DNA from: Pseudolabrys sp. Root1462
Lineage (GTDB): Bacteria > Pseudomonadota > Alphaproteobacteria > Rhizobiales > Xanthobacteraceae
DNA length: 64,000 bases
Assembly (NCBI RefSeq): GCF_001426945.1
Contig: NZ_LMFS01000001.1
Location: forward strand, 289,412-353,411
Direction: 5' to 3'
Position 1 is the first letter of the stretch; each line of letters opens with the position of its first letter. Shown here in pieces: positions 25,597-33,828 of this stretch. Position numbers and translations under genes: made by a program. The notes below the pieces were generated by a model, which was not told the origin of the DNA, did no database searches, and was given only the letters and a program-made list of their open reading frames with translations.

Positions 25597-26528
25597 ATCT
25601 TCGCGTCAAGATCGGGCGAATGACGTTGCGTAACCCGGTGATGCCGGCGTCCGGCACCTTCTCGGAAGGGCTGGCGCGCGTGTTCTCGTTCGACCACCTC
25701 GGTGCTGTCGTAACCAAGACGATCACGGCGGAACGGCGCGGCGGCAATCCGACGCCCCGCGTCGCAGAAGTCGGGCAGGGCATGCTGAATTCCATCGGCA
25801 TTCCGTCCAAGGGCGTCATTAATTTTATCGACCACATCATGCCGGAATACGCCGCTTGTTCGGCGCCGCTGGTGGTCAGTGTTTCGGCGCCGACAGCCGA
25901 AGCGTTCGCCGACATCGTTCGCCAACTCAACGTTCCCGGCATTGCCGCCATCGAGGCGAATATTTCTTGTCCGAATATTGAGGAGGATGGAAAGGCATTC
26001 GCGATGCGCGCGAAATCGACGGCCGTGGTGGTCGACCAGCTTCGTAAAGCGACGACGTTGCCGCTCTGGGTCAAGCTCACGCCGAACACCGGTGATGTCG
26101 GCGCCGTCGCCCAGGCCGCGCAGGACAACGGCGCCGATGCGTTGGTCGTCGCCAACACGATCCTCGCGATGTCGATCGATACCGAGACGTTCCGACCGCG
26201 CCTGGGCAGCATCATGGGCGGCTATTCGGGCCCGGCAATCAAGCCGATCGTGCTGCGCATGGTCTATCAGTGCGCGCAGGCCGTCGATATTCCGATCATC
26301 GGATGCGGCGGCATCGCCGCCACCGAGGACGCCGTGGAGTACATGCTGGCCGGCGCCGCGGCAGTGCAGGTCGGCACCGCCACCTTCGTCAAACCCAATG
26401 CCATGCTCGATGTCGTCGACGGGCTAACCCGGTTCTGCCAGCGCAAGGGCATCGCCAAGGTGAGCGACCTGACGGGCGCGGTGCTGGATCGCGGTATGAC
26501 GGTCGATCAACTGGAGGCGTTGCCGTGA
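25590..26528 (+). CDS. Dihydroorotate dehydrogenase catalytic subunit, class 1B type
   Basis: A 312-residue FMN barrel protein. ASGTFSEGLARVF and AVVTKTITAERRGGNPTPR line the FMN site, NISCPNIEEDGKAF holds the catalytic cysteine (C127) characteristic of class 1, and IIGCGGIAATEDAVEYMLAG with AAAVQVGTATF binds the phosphate. Class 1B enzymes work with PyrK and NAD and can run in the reducing direction, orotate to dihydroorotate. The start (ATG 25590) overlaps pyrK; the end overlaps the following amidase start (GTGA). A dihydropyrimidine dehydrogenase-type role is the main alternative. Confidence 0.9.
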   Translation: MVDLRVKIGRMTLRNPVMPASGTFSEGLARVFSFDHLGAVVTKTITAERRGGNPTPRVAEVGQGMLNSIGIPSKGVINFIDHIMPEYAACSAPLVVSVSAPTAEAFADIVRQLNVPGIAAIEANISCPNIEEDGKAFAMRAKSTAVVVDQLRKATTLPLWVKLTPNTGDVGAVAQAAQDNGADALVVANTILAMSIDTETFRPRLGSIMGGYSGPAIKPIVLRMVYQCAQAVDIPIIGCGGIAATEDAVEYMLAGAAAVQVGTATFVKPNAMLDVVDGLTRFCQRKGIAKVSDLTGAVLDRGMTVDQLEALP

Positions 26529-27829
26529 ACGCGCCCGTGGCCGTTCGCCGTGAGACGAGCGCCGCGGAGTGGCGCGCGCTAGCCAGTAAGCTTTTCGATG
26601 AACTCGCCGCGCGAACGCGCTCGACGGCTAATGGTGAACGCGGCATCACCCGGGAGTGCTATGCGGAAGGTGAAGAAGCGGCGCTGGCTCTCGTGCGCGA
26701 GGTCGCGCAGGAGCATGGCCTGACCTCCACCGTCGATCGCGCGGCAAACCTGATCGTGTCGCTGCCTGGCGACGATCTGACGAAGCCCGCGCTCATTCTC
26801 GGTTCGCATGTGGATTCGGTGCCGCAGGGCGGCAATTTCGACGGCGGCGCCGGCGTCATCGCCGGGCTGCTGTGCCTTGTGCGGCTCGCCGGCGAACAGC
26901 GTCCGCCTGGCCGCCCGGTGCGGCTGTTGGCGCTGCGCGGCGAGGAAAGCGCCTATTACGGCCGCGCCAATATCGGATCGCGCGCGTTGTTCGGCCTGCT
27001 GACGCCGGCCGATCTCGATGCGCGCCGCCGTGGCACGGGCCGCACCTTGCGCGAAGCCTTTGCCACCACGGACGCTGATGTGAAGGCGATCGAACAGGGC
27101 GTGCCTTTGATGCCTCGCGGTTTCGCTGACGCTTATCTTGAACTGCACATTGAGCAGGGGCCGGTGATGATCGCCCGCGACCTGCCAACCGCGATCGTCA
27201 CCGGCATCAGGGGCAATCTGCGCCATCGACGTCTGGTCTGCCGCGGCGAGGCCGGCCATTCGGGCACGGTGCCCCGCTGGCTGCGCAAGGACGCCGTATT
27301 CGCGGTGTCCGATCTGTTGATGCGGCTCGACGAACATTGGAATCGTTTGCTCGAGCGCGGCATCGATCTGGTGATGACGACCGGCATCTGCAACACGGAC
27401 GGCGATCACCAGGCGATCAGCCGCATTCCGGGCGAGGTGTATTTCAGCTTCGAGGTGCGCAGCCAGAGCTACGACACGCTGGAAGGCGTCTATGAGCTGT
27501 TCCGTTCGGAGTGCCGGGCGGTGTCCGATCTGCGCCGCGTCAAGTTCGAGTTCGACGAACGCGTCTACGCCGAGCCGGCGAAGATGGACGAGGCGATCAT
27601 TGCTCGTTTAAGCAGGCTGTCGCAGCAACTCGGCTATCCTACCGAATTGATCCCGAGCGGTGCCGGACACGACGCGGCGGTGTTCGCCAATGCCGGCATT
27701 CCGTCCGCCATGATCTTCGTCCGCAACCGCAACGGTTCGCACAACCCGGACGAGGACATGACGATCGACGATTTCATGCGTGGCGTAGAACTGATGTACG
27801 CCTACGCCTCGGCGGGCGGCGGCGCGTGA
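26525..27829 (+). CDS. M20-family Zn amidase, N-carbamoyl-L-amino-acid hydrolase type
   Basis: A 434-residue metallo-hydrolase from the GTG at 26525, which overlaps the previous stop (GTGA). Metal and catalytic residues are visible: H95 (GSHVDSV), D106 (NFDGGAG), E140/E141 (LRGEESA), H208 (LELHIEQG) and H382 (GAGHDAAVFA). This is the hydantoinase/carbamoylase group (carbamoyl-amino-acid hydrolase, beta-ureidopropionase, allantoate amidohydrolase). Next to the dihydroorotate genes and aspartase, hydrolysis of N-carbamoyl-L-aspartate to aspartate, CO2 and ammonia (ureidosuccinase) fits best; this is inference. Confidence 0.87.
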   Translation: MNAPVAVRRETSAAEWRALASKLFDELAARTRSTANGERGITRECYAEGEEAALALVREVAQEHGLTSTVDRAANLIVSLPGDDLTKPALILGSHVDSVPQGGNFDGGAGVIAGLLCLVRLAGEQRPPGRPVRLLALRGEESAYYGRANIGSRALFGLLTPADLDARRRGTGRTLREAFATTDADVKAIEQGVPLMPRGFADAYLELHIEQGPVMIARDLPTAIVTGIRGNLRHRRLVCRGEAGHSGTVPRWLRKDAVFAVSDLLMRLDEHWNRLLERGIDLVMTTGICNTDGDHQAISRIPGEVYFSFEVRSQSYDTLEGVYELFRSECRAVSDLRRVKFEFDERVYAEPAKMDEAIIARLSRLSQQLGYPTELIPSGAGHDAAVFANAGIPSAMIFVRNRNGSHNPDEDMTIDDFMRGVELMYAYASAGGGA

Positions 27830-28137
27830 CCGCCGGCCGCCCTTGCGCCCGGCCATGGCGCGTCGATAGGCGGTGATTATATGAGCGCTGGTTCGGTTCC
27901 GTCGTTACGACGGTATTCGAGGTCTGGCCGCGCGCCCGGGGCGCGCCGGGAGCTAGAAAGTCACGTTGAAAAAGCAGGGGAAATCTATCCGCCGTGTTGC
28001 GGCGATAAACTTGACTGGTCAGGGGCTTGACGCCATAAACGTTCGATCGCTGGAAAACTCAGTAGTTCCCTGCGGGCACCTCTGCCCTGCAGTGTTTTGG
28101 CGCGCGGTGTCCATCGCCGGTTCGATAAGGAGAGATC
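27830..28137. other. Intergenic region before pyrE
   Basis: A 308-base gap. It holds a perfect small hairpin CCGTCG/TTA/CGACGG (27899-27913). The palindrome found before the other cluster genes is absent here, so pyrE is probably regulated separately. AAGGAGAGATC precedes the pyrE start. Confidence 0.5.
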
Positions 28138-28866
28138 ATGAGCAGTTTTTCTTCCTCGACGGCCGATAAAAAAGCTATTGCCCGTCAAACGGCAAAAATG
28201 ATGCTGGAGATCAAGGCGATCCACTTCAATGCGGACTCGCCTTTTTTCTTTACCTCGGGCTGGGCAAGCCCGGTCTACGTCGATTGCCGCAAGATCATCT
28301 CCTATCCCCGGCTTCGGTCCGGCCTGATGGATTTCTCCTCTTCGGTCATCCTGTCGGAAATCGGATACGAGTCGATCGACAACATTGCCGGCGGCGAGAC
28401 CGCGGGCATTCCGTTCGCGGCATGGATCGCCGACAAGCTGATGCTGCCGATGCAGTACATCCGCAAGAAGGCCAAGGGCTTCGGCCGCAACGCGCAGATT
28501 GAAGGCGATCTGCTGGAAGGCGCGCGAACCTTGCTGGTTGAGGATCTGGCGACCGACGGCCGCAGCAAGATCAACTTCTGCAACGCGTTGCGCACAGCAG
28601 GCGCCAAGGTCGATCACTGCTTCGTGCTGTTCTATTATGACATCTTCCCGGAGAGCAAAGGTCACCTCAACGACCTGAACGTGAAGCTGCATCACCTCGC
28701 GACCTGGTGGGACGTTCTCGAAGTCGCGGAAGAAAGCGGTCACTTCGACGCCGGTGTCTTGCGCGAAGTGCGCAGCTTCCTGAACAAGCCGTCCGAGTGG
28801 TCGGCGGCGCATGGCGGCATCGCCGACTTCGACTCGGCGCCGAAAACCGGCAACGCGGCGGCCTGA
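28138..28866 (+). CDS. pyrE: Orotate phosphoribosyltransferase
   Basis: A 242-residue type I phosphoribosyltransferase. [20 protein letters not shown] is the orotate-site region, and [13 protein letters not shown] (132-144) is the PRPP-binding loop. It makes orotidine 5'-phosphate from orotate and PRPP, the penultimate step to UMP, in the cytosol. The C terminus is longer than in E. coli, as usual for rhizobial PyrE. The separate promoter region suggests the housekeeping gene, but its position lets it also draw on imported orotate. Confidence 0.93.
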   Translation: MSSFSSSTADKKAIARQTAKMMLEIKAIHFNADSPFFFTSGWASPVYVDCRKIISYPRLRSGLMDFSSSVILSEIGYESIDNIAGGETAGIPFAAWIADKLMLPMQYIRKKAKGFGRNAQIEGDLLEGARTLLVEDLATDGRSKINFCNALRTAGAKVDHCFVLFYYDIFPESKGHLNDLNVKLHHLATWWDVLEVAEESGHFDAGVLREVRSFLNKPSEWSAAHGGIADFDSAPKTGNAAA

Positions 28867-29179
28867 AGCCTCGGCAGGCAGCGACGTTCTCCGTGACTTG
28901 GAGCGCGCGTCGCCCAAAGGGCGACGCTGTCCGCATCGGAGCCGCCGCGGTGATAATGCCGGCGAGGAATTCACCGTCGTCGCTCAGTGAGCGACAATGG
29001 AGGCCGTAGAATTACAAGACGCCCTTAAAGCGGAGCGATGTCGGCGCGACCTCTCGGCTCTGCTTCATTGCCGAGGCCGGAAATCGAAGATTATCCTCGG
29101 GCGAGGGGCTGGGTTCGGTCGAGGCTTCCTGCCCCCGGGGAAGGCCAACATCGCACCCAGTATAGCGAGCCCTTACCCC
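28867..29179. other. Intergenic region between pyrE and the DUF2177 gene
   Basis: A stretch of about 310 bases with no convincing gene. Short frames on both strands lack ribosome sites and typical composition. It ends in the candidate sigma-E promoter at 29180. Confidence 0.5.
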
Positions 29180-29205
29180 TGATCTAATCGTCAGCCATCT
29201 TCGTA
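29180..29205 (+). promoter_or_regulatory. Candidate RpoE (ECF) promoter for the DUF2177 gene
   Basis: TGATCT (29180-29185), 16 bases, CGTA (29202-29205), 34 bases before the ATG. Element sequence and spacing match the two sites in the rpoE intergenic region. Confidence 0.6.
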
Positions 29206-29239
29206 AGGAGTCCATGCCTTCATTCCGAGGATCTGGGAC

Positions 29240-29662
29240 ATGGCTATATACGGGCTCGCCTACCTATTCGTTTTAATCGCCTTTGTTGTATTAGATGGCA
29301 TCTGGCTGTCGCAGATGGGCGTAAGGCTCTATCGGCCGATCTTGGGTGACATCCTGGCTGATAAGGTGCGACTCGCGCCGGCTGTCGTCTTCTATCTGGC
29401 TTATCCGTTGGGCATTGAGCTTTTCGCAGTCCTTCCGGCCTTGCGCGCGAGTTCGCTGTCACACGCCGTCGTCTATGGCGCTTTGTTCGGCCTGTTTGCC
29501 TATGCGACTTACGATCTGACCAATCACGCGACCCTACGCAATTGGACGTCGGTCATCACCGTAACCGATTTGGCTTGGGGAACCTTCGCAACCGGCCTAG
29601 CGGCCGCAATGGCCTTTCTCGCCAGTCGCGCAGTCATGTCGCATTTCGACATCAAACTATAA
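29240..29662 (+). CDS. DUF2177 family membrane protein
   Basis: A 140-residue inner-membrane protein with four hydrophobic segments. VLDGIWLSQMGVRLYRPILG near the start and the central LFAYATYDLTNHATLRNW are hallmarks of DUF2177. The function of the family is unknown. A promoter-like element matching those of rpoE lies just upstream, and the gene ends directly against the convergent rpoE-chrR operon, so it is probably part of the sigma-E response. Confidence 0.87.
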   Translation: MAIYGLAYLFVLIAFVVLDGIWLSQMGVRLYRPILGDILADKVRLAPAVVFYLAYPLGIELFAVLPALRASSLSHAVVYGALFGLFAYATYDLTNHATLRNWTSVITVTDLAWGTFATGLAAAMAFLASRAVMSHFDIKL

Positions 29663-30688
29663 TCAGGCGGGTCTCAGCCTATAGTGGCTGACGCCCCAGA
29701 CATTGCCATTGTCGTAGCCGAACAGGCCTTCGGTTGCCAGGAAGAACAGGCGCCACCGGCGGTGCCACACAGCGGCATCCTTGCCGTAGACATCCGTCAT
29801 GATAGTGCGGATTGCGCCGCCGTTTTCATCGAAGTTCTTCAGCCACAGCGTCGCGGTGTCGCGATAATGTGTGCCGCTCCAGCGCCAGCGTTGTTCGACA
29901 ACCAAAACGTCCGCAAACTCACCGATGAAATCGTGGCTCGGCATGATGCCGCCAGTGAAGAAATTCTGGGCGATCCAGTCGGTCTTGTCGTGATGATCGA
30001 AACGATAGGGCGCGCGGCTGTGCGTGAAGACGTGCATGAAAAAACGGCCATCTTCATTTAGCCAGGCGCGCACGCGCTCAAGCAGCAGCCGCCAGTTGAC
30101 CATGTGCTCGAACATTTCGACCGAGACGATGCGGTCGAAGCGCTGATCCGGGGAGAACCCGTTCATGTCGGCAGTCACTACGGTTAGATTGGCGAGGCCT
30201 TCAGCTCTTGCACTGGATTCAATGAAAGCGCGTTGCGAGAGAGAATTGGAGACGGCGACAATCCGCGATGCCGGATAGTGCCGGGCCATCCAGAGCGACA
30301 GCGAGCCCCAGCCGCAGCCCAGTTCGAGGATGGATTGGCCATCGGCAAGCTCGGCATGTGCCGCGGTTTCGGCCAGCGCGTTATCCTCGGCGGCTGCGAG
30401 GTCGTCACCGGGGCTGCTGAACAGGCAGCACGAATACTTGCGCTGTGGGCCGAGCACAAGTTCGAAGAACGCCGCCGGCACCTCGTAGTGCTGCGCGTTG
30501 GCGTCATCGACATGCTCAGCGATCGGCAACGTCGCCGTTGCTAGAGCGAAGCTGCGATTGGCCACTGCGCTCTGACGGCTCAGCTTACGATGTGTGCGGC
30601 CACACAGCGTCGCGATGCCGAGCCGCACCAGGGGATCCGGGACCGGCATCGACTCGATGAACCTGGTCGCGAGCGTGACGGCGCCCAT
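29663..30688 (-). CDS. Cyclopropane-synthase-family SAM methyltransferase
   Basis: A 341-residue methyltransferase of the CFA synthase family, last gene of the rpoE operon. QHYEVPAAFFELVLGPQRKY is the family's substrate-region motif and LELGCGWGS (121-129) the SAM-binding loop; FDRIVSVEMFEHM and FFTGGIMPSHD also fit. These enzymes methylate double bonds of membrane phospholipid acyl chains. The start at 30688 has GGGAGGTGAG upstream; the longer frame overlaps the preceding gene. Homologues lie in the sigma-E regulon of Rhodobacter sphaeroides, where one gives methylated furan fatty acid precursors; a similar role is plausible. Confidence 0.9.
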   Translation of the reverse strand: MGAVTLATRFIESMPVPDPLVRLGIATLCGRTHRKLSRQSAVANRSFALATATLPIAEHVDDANAQHYEVPAAFFELVLGPQRKYSCCLFSSPGDDLAAAEDNALAETAAHAELADGQSILELGCGWGSLSLWMARHYPASRIVAVSNSLSQRAFIESSARAEGLANLTVVTADMNGFSPDQRFDRIVSVEMFEHMVNWRLLLERVRAWLNEDGRFFMHVFTHSRAPYRFDHHDKTDWIAQNFFTGGIMPSHDFIGEFADVLVVEQRWRWSGTHYRDTATLWLKNFDENGGAIRTIMTDVYGKDAAVWHRRWRLFFLATEGLFGYDNGNVWGVSHYRLRPA

Positions 30689-30690
30689 GC

Positions 30691-31494
30691 TCACCTCCCT
30701 GGCGGCATTGGAAAGAAGGCGCTGGTGCGCGCCTGATAGTCGCGAAAGGCCTGACCGCGCGAGCGCAGCATGTGCTCTTCGAGCGGCGGGATGCCGGAGA
30801 CGTAGACCAGAAGCCAATACATGCAGGCCGGCGCGAGCAGCGACAGCCAGCCCCATCCATATGAGCCGGTCAGGTCGATGGCGAGCAGCGGATAAGCGAG
30901 CCAGCCTAGCCATTCGAAGAAGTAGTTCGGATGCCGCGACAGCGACCACAGGCCTGCGTCGCAGACGCGGCCTTTGTTGGCCGGGTCGGCCTTGAAAGTC
31001 CGCAATTGATGATCGGAGAGGCCTTCGCCGACGATGGCGGCGGTCATCAGGAGGAGAGCTGCGATGTCCTGGGTGCGAAACGGCGAGGCAGGGTGATGCG
31101 CGGCAAGAAACACCGCCAGCGCCAGTGGGACCGTGACCCAGGCCTGTTTCTGTAGCAGCCAGAACATCTGCCGCGGCGCGTCGCTACCCCATTGCCGCGC
31201 CATTTCGACATAGCGCGGATCGTCGGTAATGCTCGAGCTGCGCTGGGCGATGTGCAGGCCGAGCCGGGCCGTCCAGAGGGCGATTATCATGGCGACGATG
31301 ATCTGGCGCGATCCGAGTGCATCAAATGGCGCCAGTGCGCCCGCGACTCCCACCGCGCCAAGACCGAAGGTCCAGATCGTATCGACCCAGCCGGAATTAC
31401 CGGTCCGCTGCTGGACGAGCCAGGCGACGGCCATGATCGCGGACAAAGCGACGGCGATCGCCATTAATGCGAAGAAGGCCTGCGCCACCGTCAT
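30691..31494 (-). CDS. DUF1295 family membrane protein (steroid 5-alpha reductase-like)
   Basis: A 267-residue protein with about six membrane segments. The C-terminal half carries the DUF1295 motif: LWSLSRHPNYFFEWLGWLAY, then PLLEEH-type residues and RGQAFRDYQARTSAFFP. The fold is shared with isoprenylcysteine methyltransferases and 5-alpha reductases, so it may reduce or alkylate a lipid. It overlaps the hydrolase gene by 4 bases and precedes the CFA-like gene by 2, so all three are co-translated in the rpoE operon. The substrate is unknown. Confidence 0.9.
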   Translation of the reverse strand: MTVAQAFFALMAIAVALSAIMAVAWLVQQRTGNSGWVDTIWTFGLGAVGVAGALAPFDALGSRQIIVAMIIALWTARLGLHIAQRSSSITDDPRYVEMARQWGSDAPRQMFWLLQKQAWVTVPLALAVFLAAHHPASPFRTQDIAALLLMTAAIVGEGLSDHQLRTFKADPANKGRVCDAGLWSLSRHPNYFFEWLGWLAYPLLAIDLTGSYGWGWLSLLAPACMYWLLVYVSGIPPLEEHMLRSRGQAFRDYQARTSAFFPMPPGR

Positions 31495-32387
31495 GATTGT
31501 CGCGCTCCGCGAGGATTGCGCGCAAAGACCGTAACGTCGCTCAAGACCGGGGCGAGAAAGCGTAGCATCGGCGAGAAGGCACCGATCAGGCTGAGGTGAC
31601 CAATCCGCGGATAGTGTCGTTCCGTCACGACACCGCTCAGGCTGCGGATGTGTGCAGCCAGGCGGGTGGTATTGCCGGGACTGACGAACTTATCGGCGCG
31701 GGGCGCGATCAACAAACTCGGCGGCGCGCCATGTCCGACATAGCGGATTGGCTGCGTGTCGATGCGGTCGGAGCCGCCGAAAATGTCCTGAAGGACCGGA
31801 TCGACGATTGGCAGGAAATCGTAGGGTCCGGCGAGGCCGACGAGGCCGGCGATGTGGTCCACCGGATCGAGGCCGGCGCCCCTGAGCCACCTTTTGTCGA
31901 AAGCCAGCATGGCGGCGATATAGGCGCCGGCCGAATGACCCATCACTACGAGGTGCTCCGGCGCACCGTTCCAGCGTCTGGCATTGTCGCGTGCGAAGCG
32001 CACCGCCTTGGCGGCGTCCTCAAGAAAGTCCGGATAGCGTTTTTGCGGATATACGCCGTAGTCTGGGACGAATGTGACAATGCCCCGTTGTGCGAGTGAT
32101 GCGCCGACAAAGCGATAGAGGTCGCGTGAGCCACTTTGCCAGCTTCCGCCGTAGAAGAATACGACGATCGGTGCCGGCGCGCTCGCCTGGATAGCCGGCG
32201 TATAGACGTCGAGCATGCCGCGCGCGCCGCTGCGATAAGGAATGTCGGCCTGAAGCTGCCAGCCTTGCTGCGTTTGCAGCGCGTTAAGGGCGTCGGCAAT
32301 AGAGAAACCGCGCGCGGCCCAGCGCTGAAACAGCCCGGTGCGCGGCATCATCGATGCCGAGGCCGTATCGATGAAGGGCATGCCCAA
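31491..32387 (-). CDS. Alpha/beta hydrolase (carboxylesterase/lipase-like)
   Basis: A 298-residue hydrolase with the oxyanion motif FFYGGSW (77-83) and nucleophile elbow GHSAG (150-154, Ser152); an Asp near PRADKFVSP and a His in RIGHLSLIGA complete a likely triad. There is no signal peptide. It resembles the BD-FAE/HSL-like esterases. Its place between chrR and the DUF1295 gene suggests a lipid or ester substrate within the sigma-E response. The start at 32387 lies 9 bases after chrR; ATGs within the first 14 codons are alternatives. Confidence 0.85.
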   Translation of the reverse strand: MGMPFIDTASASMMPRTGLFQRWAARGFSIADALNALQTQQGWQLQADIPYRSGARGMLDVYTPAIQASAPAPIVVFFYGGSWQSGSRDLYRFVGASLAQRGIVTFVPDYGVYPQKRYPDFLEDAAKAVRFARDNARRWNGAPEHLVVMGHSAGAYIAAMLAFDKRWLRGAGLDPVDHIAGLVGLAGPYDFLPIVDPVLQDIFGGSDRIDTQPIRYVGHGAPPSLLIAPRADKFVSPGNTTRLAAHIRSLSGVVTERHYPRIGHLSLIGAFSPMLRFLAPVLSDVTVFARNPRGARQS

Positions 32388-32396
32388 GACATCCTC

Positions 32397-33044
32397 TCAC
32401 AACCGAACGAAAGGATTGAGTAAAGCGCCGATGAAGCCGCTGAGCTTGAGCTGGCCTTCTAGCGCCACCAAGCAGATGCAGGCCGCCTCCTTGCCGACGG
32501 TTGGGCGATGCTCGACATTGTCGTCGGCTTCCTCGAAGTCGCCGGCTAAAAAGTCGCCGCCCTCGTGATGGTAAGAACCGCTCAAAATCGAGGTCAGCTC
32601 GGTGCCTTCGTGTGAGTGCTGCGGCAACCGGATGCCGGGCGCGCCTTTGAGAAGGAAGACGCGCAGTTTGTCCGTCTCCGGCAAAATAATCGGCCGCATC
32701 TGCACGCCCGGACCGACCCAGCGCCAGCGGCCCATTTCGTAGGGCCTGAGGCAGGCTGGCAAAGCTGGTTCGTCAGAAGCCGGTAATATCGGCGTCGCCT
32801 CCGCTTGAGCAGGGGGCTCGCGGTCGATACGCGCAAGGGTGCGCGCCAAGGCGTCCGACGACATCGGCGCCGGCAATAGATCCTCAAGCATGACGCCCGC
32901 GACCTTCTCGAGACCGCGTACGAACCCGCGACAGGCCGGACAACGTTCGACGTGACTGGCAACGACTATTTGCCGGCCGAGATCGAGTGTTCCGGACGCG
33001 TAAGCAGTAAGCGTTTCGGTAGAGGGATGATGCCGGATCGTCAT
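32397..33044 (-). CDS. chrR: ChrR-type zinc anti-sigma factor
   Basis: A 215-residue anti-sigma factor. The N-terminal zinc anti-sigma domain has H6, H31, C35 and C38 (SHVERCPACR), and the C-terminal half is a cupin (RLPQHSHEGTELTSILSGSY, then DNVEHRPTVG), the two-domain structure of ChrR. In Rhodobacter sphaeroides ChrR holds RpoE inactive and releases it on singlet oxygen. The start codon overlaps the rpoE stop (ATGA), so the pair is translationally coupled. Confidence 0.95.
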   Translation of the reverse strand: MTIRHHPSTETLTAYASGTLDLGRQIVVASHVERCPACRGFVRGLEKVAGVMLEDLLPAPMSSDALARTLARIDREPPAQAEATPILPASDEPALPACLRPYEMGRWRWVGPGVQMRPIILPETDKLRVFLLKGAPGIRLPQHSHEGTELTSILSGSYHHEGGDFLAGDFEEADDNVEHRPTVGKEAACICLVALEGQLKLSGFIGALLNPFVRL

Positions 33045-33604
33045 GACAGGTCGCCCACGAGGTCACGTAATTTCGTCATGGCGATTCTTATGCGGGATTT
33101 CACGGTGCCCAGAGGAATTCCTAGCGTGCGCGCGATCTCGGCATGCGGCTGGTCCTCGAAGAAAGACAGTTCGATCACTTTTACCTGCTCGGGCGGCAAT
33201 AGCCGCAATGCATCTCTGACGCGCTCGCCTCGCTCGGCATCCGACAGGCTTTCATCGGGCGCCATGGCTTGGTCGATCGTATCGGGCAGGTCGTCGCCGA
33301 CCGGTACGTGCCGCCACTCCTTTCGGAAACGATCGGTCCGCAGATTCCGCGCGATCGTAAAAATCCAGGTGGCGGCTGTTGCGCGGGCACCGTCGAACGT
33401 GTCGGCCTTTCGCCAGACGGCCAGCAGGGCCTCCTGCGCCAGTTCGTCTGCCAGCGCCTCTCCTGCGCCCGCCCGCATCAGGTAGGCCTTGATGCGTGGG
33501 GCGAAATGATCGAACAACGCGCTGAATGCGCCGCGATCTCGGTGTTTCGCTACCGCGGCGATCAACTGTGCATAATCCAGGGCTGCCAACGGTTTACCGT
33601 CCAT
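33041..33604 (-). CDS. rpoE: ECF sigma factor RpoE (singlet-oxygen type)
   Basis: A 187-residue extracytoplasmic-function sigma factor with region 2 (ALFDHFAPRIKAYLMRAG, then ADELAQEALLAVWRKADTF) and region 4 (LRLLPPEQVKVIELSFFEDQ, then AEIARTLGIPLGTVKSRIRIA). Pairing with chrR identifies the ECF group that responds to singlet oxygen. I chose the ATG at 33604; one at 33700 would begin about 10 bases after the candidate -10 element, so the start is uncertain. It is probably autoregulated through the promoter at 33710-33735. Confidence 0.92.
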   Translation of the reverse strand: MDGKPLAALDYAQLIAAVAKHRDRGAFSALFDHFAPRIKAYLMRAGAGEALADELAQEALLAVWRKADTFDGARATAATWIFTIARNLRTDRFRKEWRHVPVGDDLPDTIDQAMAPDESLSDAERGERVRDALRLLPPEQVKVIELSFFEDQPHAEIARTLGIPLGTVKSRIRIAMTKLRDLVGDLS

Positions 33605-33709
33605 AGCCGCATTTGTTAGCCGCGCTGGCACCGGCCGCAAGGGTAGCGCCAGAGGTCGGAGAGACCGGGCCGAGGAGGAGGCAAGCCGAAGCGCGCGCAT
33701 GCCTACCGA

Positions 33710-33735
33710 TACGGCGGGCTTCTGAGTTTGGATCA
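33710..33735 (-). promoter_or_regulatory. Candidate RpoE promoter for rpoE-chrR
   Basis: Read on the reverse strand: TGATCC (33735-33730), 16 bases, CGTA (33713-33710). It matches the Rhodobacter sphaeroides -35 element TGATCC and agrees exactly in spacing with the forward site at 33747. Confidence 0.65.
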
Positions 33736-33746
33736 CGCCCGGGCAG

Positions 33747-33772
33747 TGATCCAAATCCCCTTTTAACGCGTA
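33747..33772 (+). promoter_or_regulatory. Candidate RpoE promoter for the divergent lipid operon
   Basis: TGATCC (33747-33752), 16 bases, CGTA (33769-33772), 57 bases before the oxidoreductase ATG. Its -35 box is an inverted copy of the reverse one: TTTGGATCAC (33727-33736) and GTGATCCAAA (33746-33755) form perfect 10-base arms. Confidence 0.68.
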
Positions 33773-33828
33773 CTTCCATAATACGCAGCCGGAGTTCCCG
33801 CAGCGGCAGAGCGAGGATGGGGAAAGTC

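Noticed and set aside
27960-28137. A fourth copy of the orotate-cluster palindrome before pyrE
   Set aside because: No sequence close to GTMTCA-N4-TGAKAC was found there.
28997-29182. A 61-codon frame between pyrE and the DUF2177 gene
   Set aside because: No ribosome site, no conserved features, and it runs into the candidate promoter.
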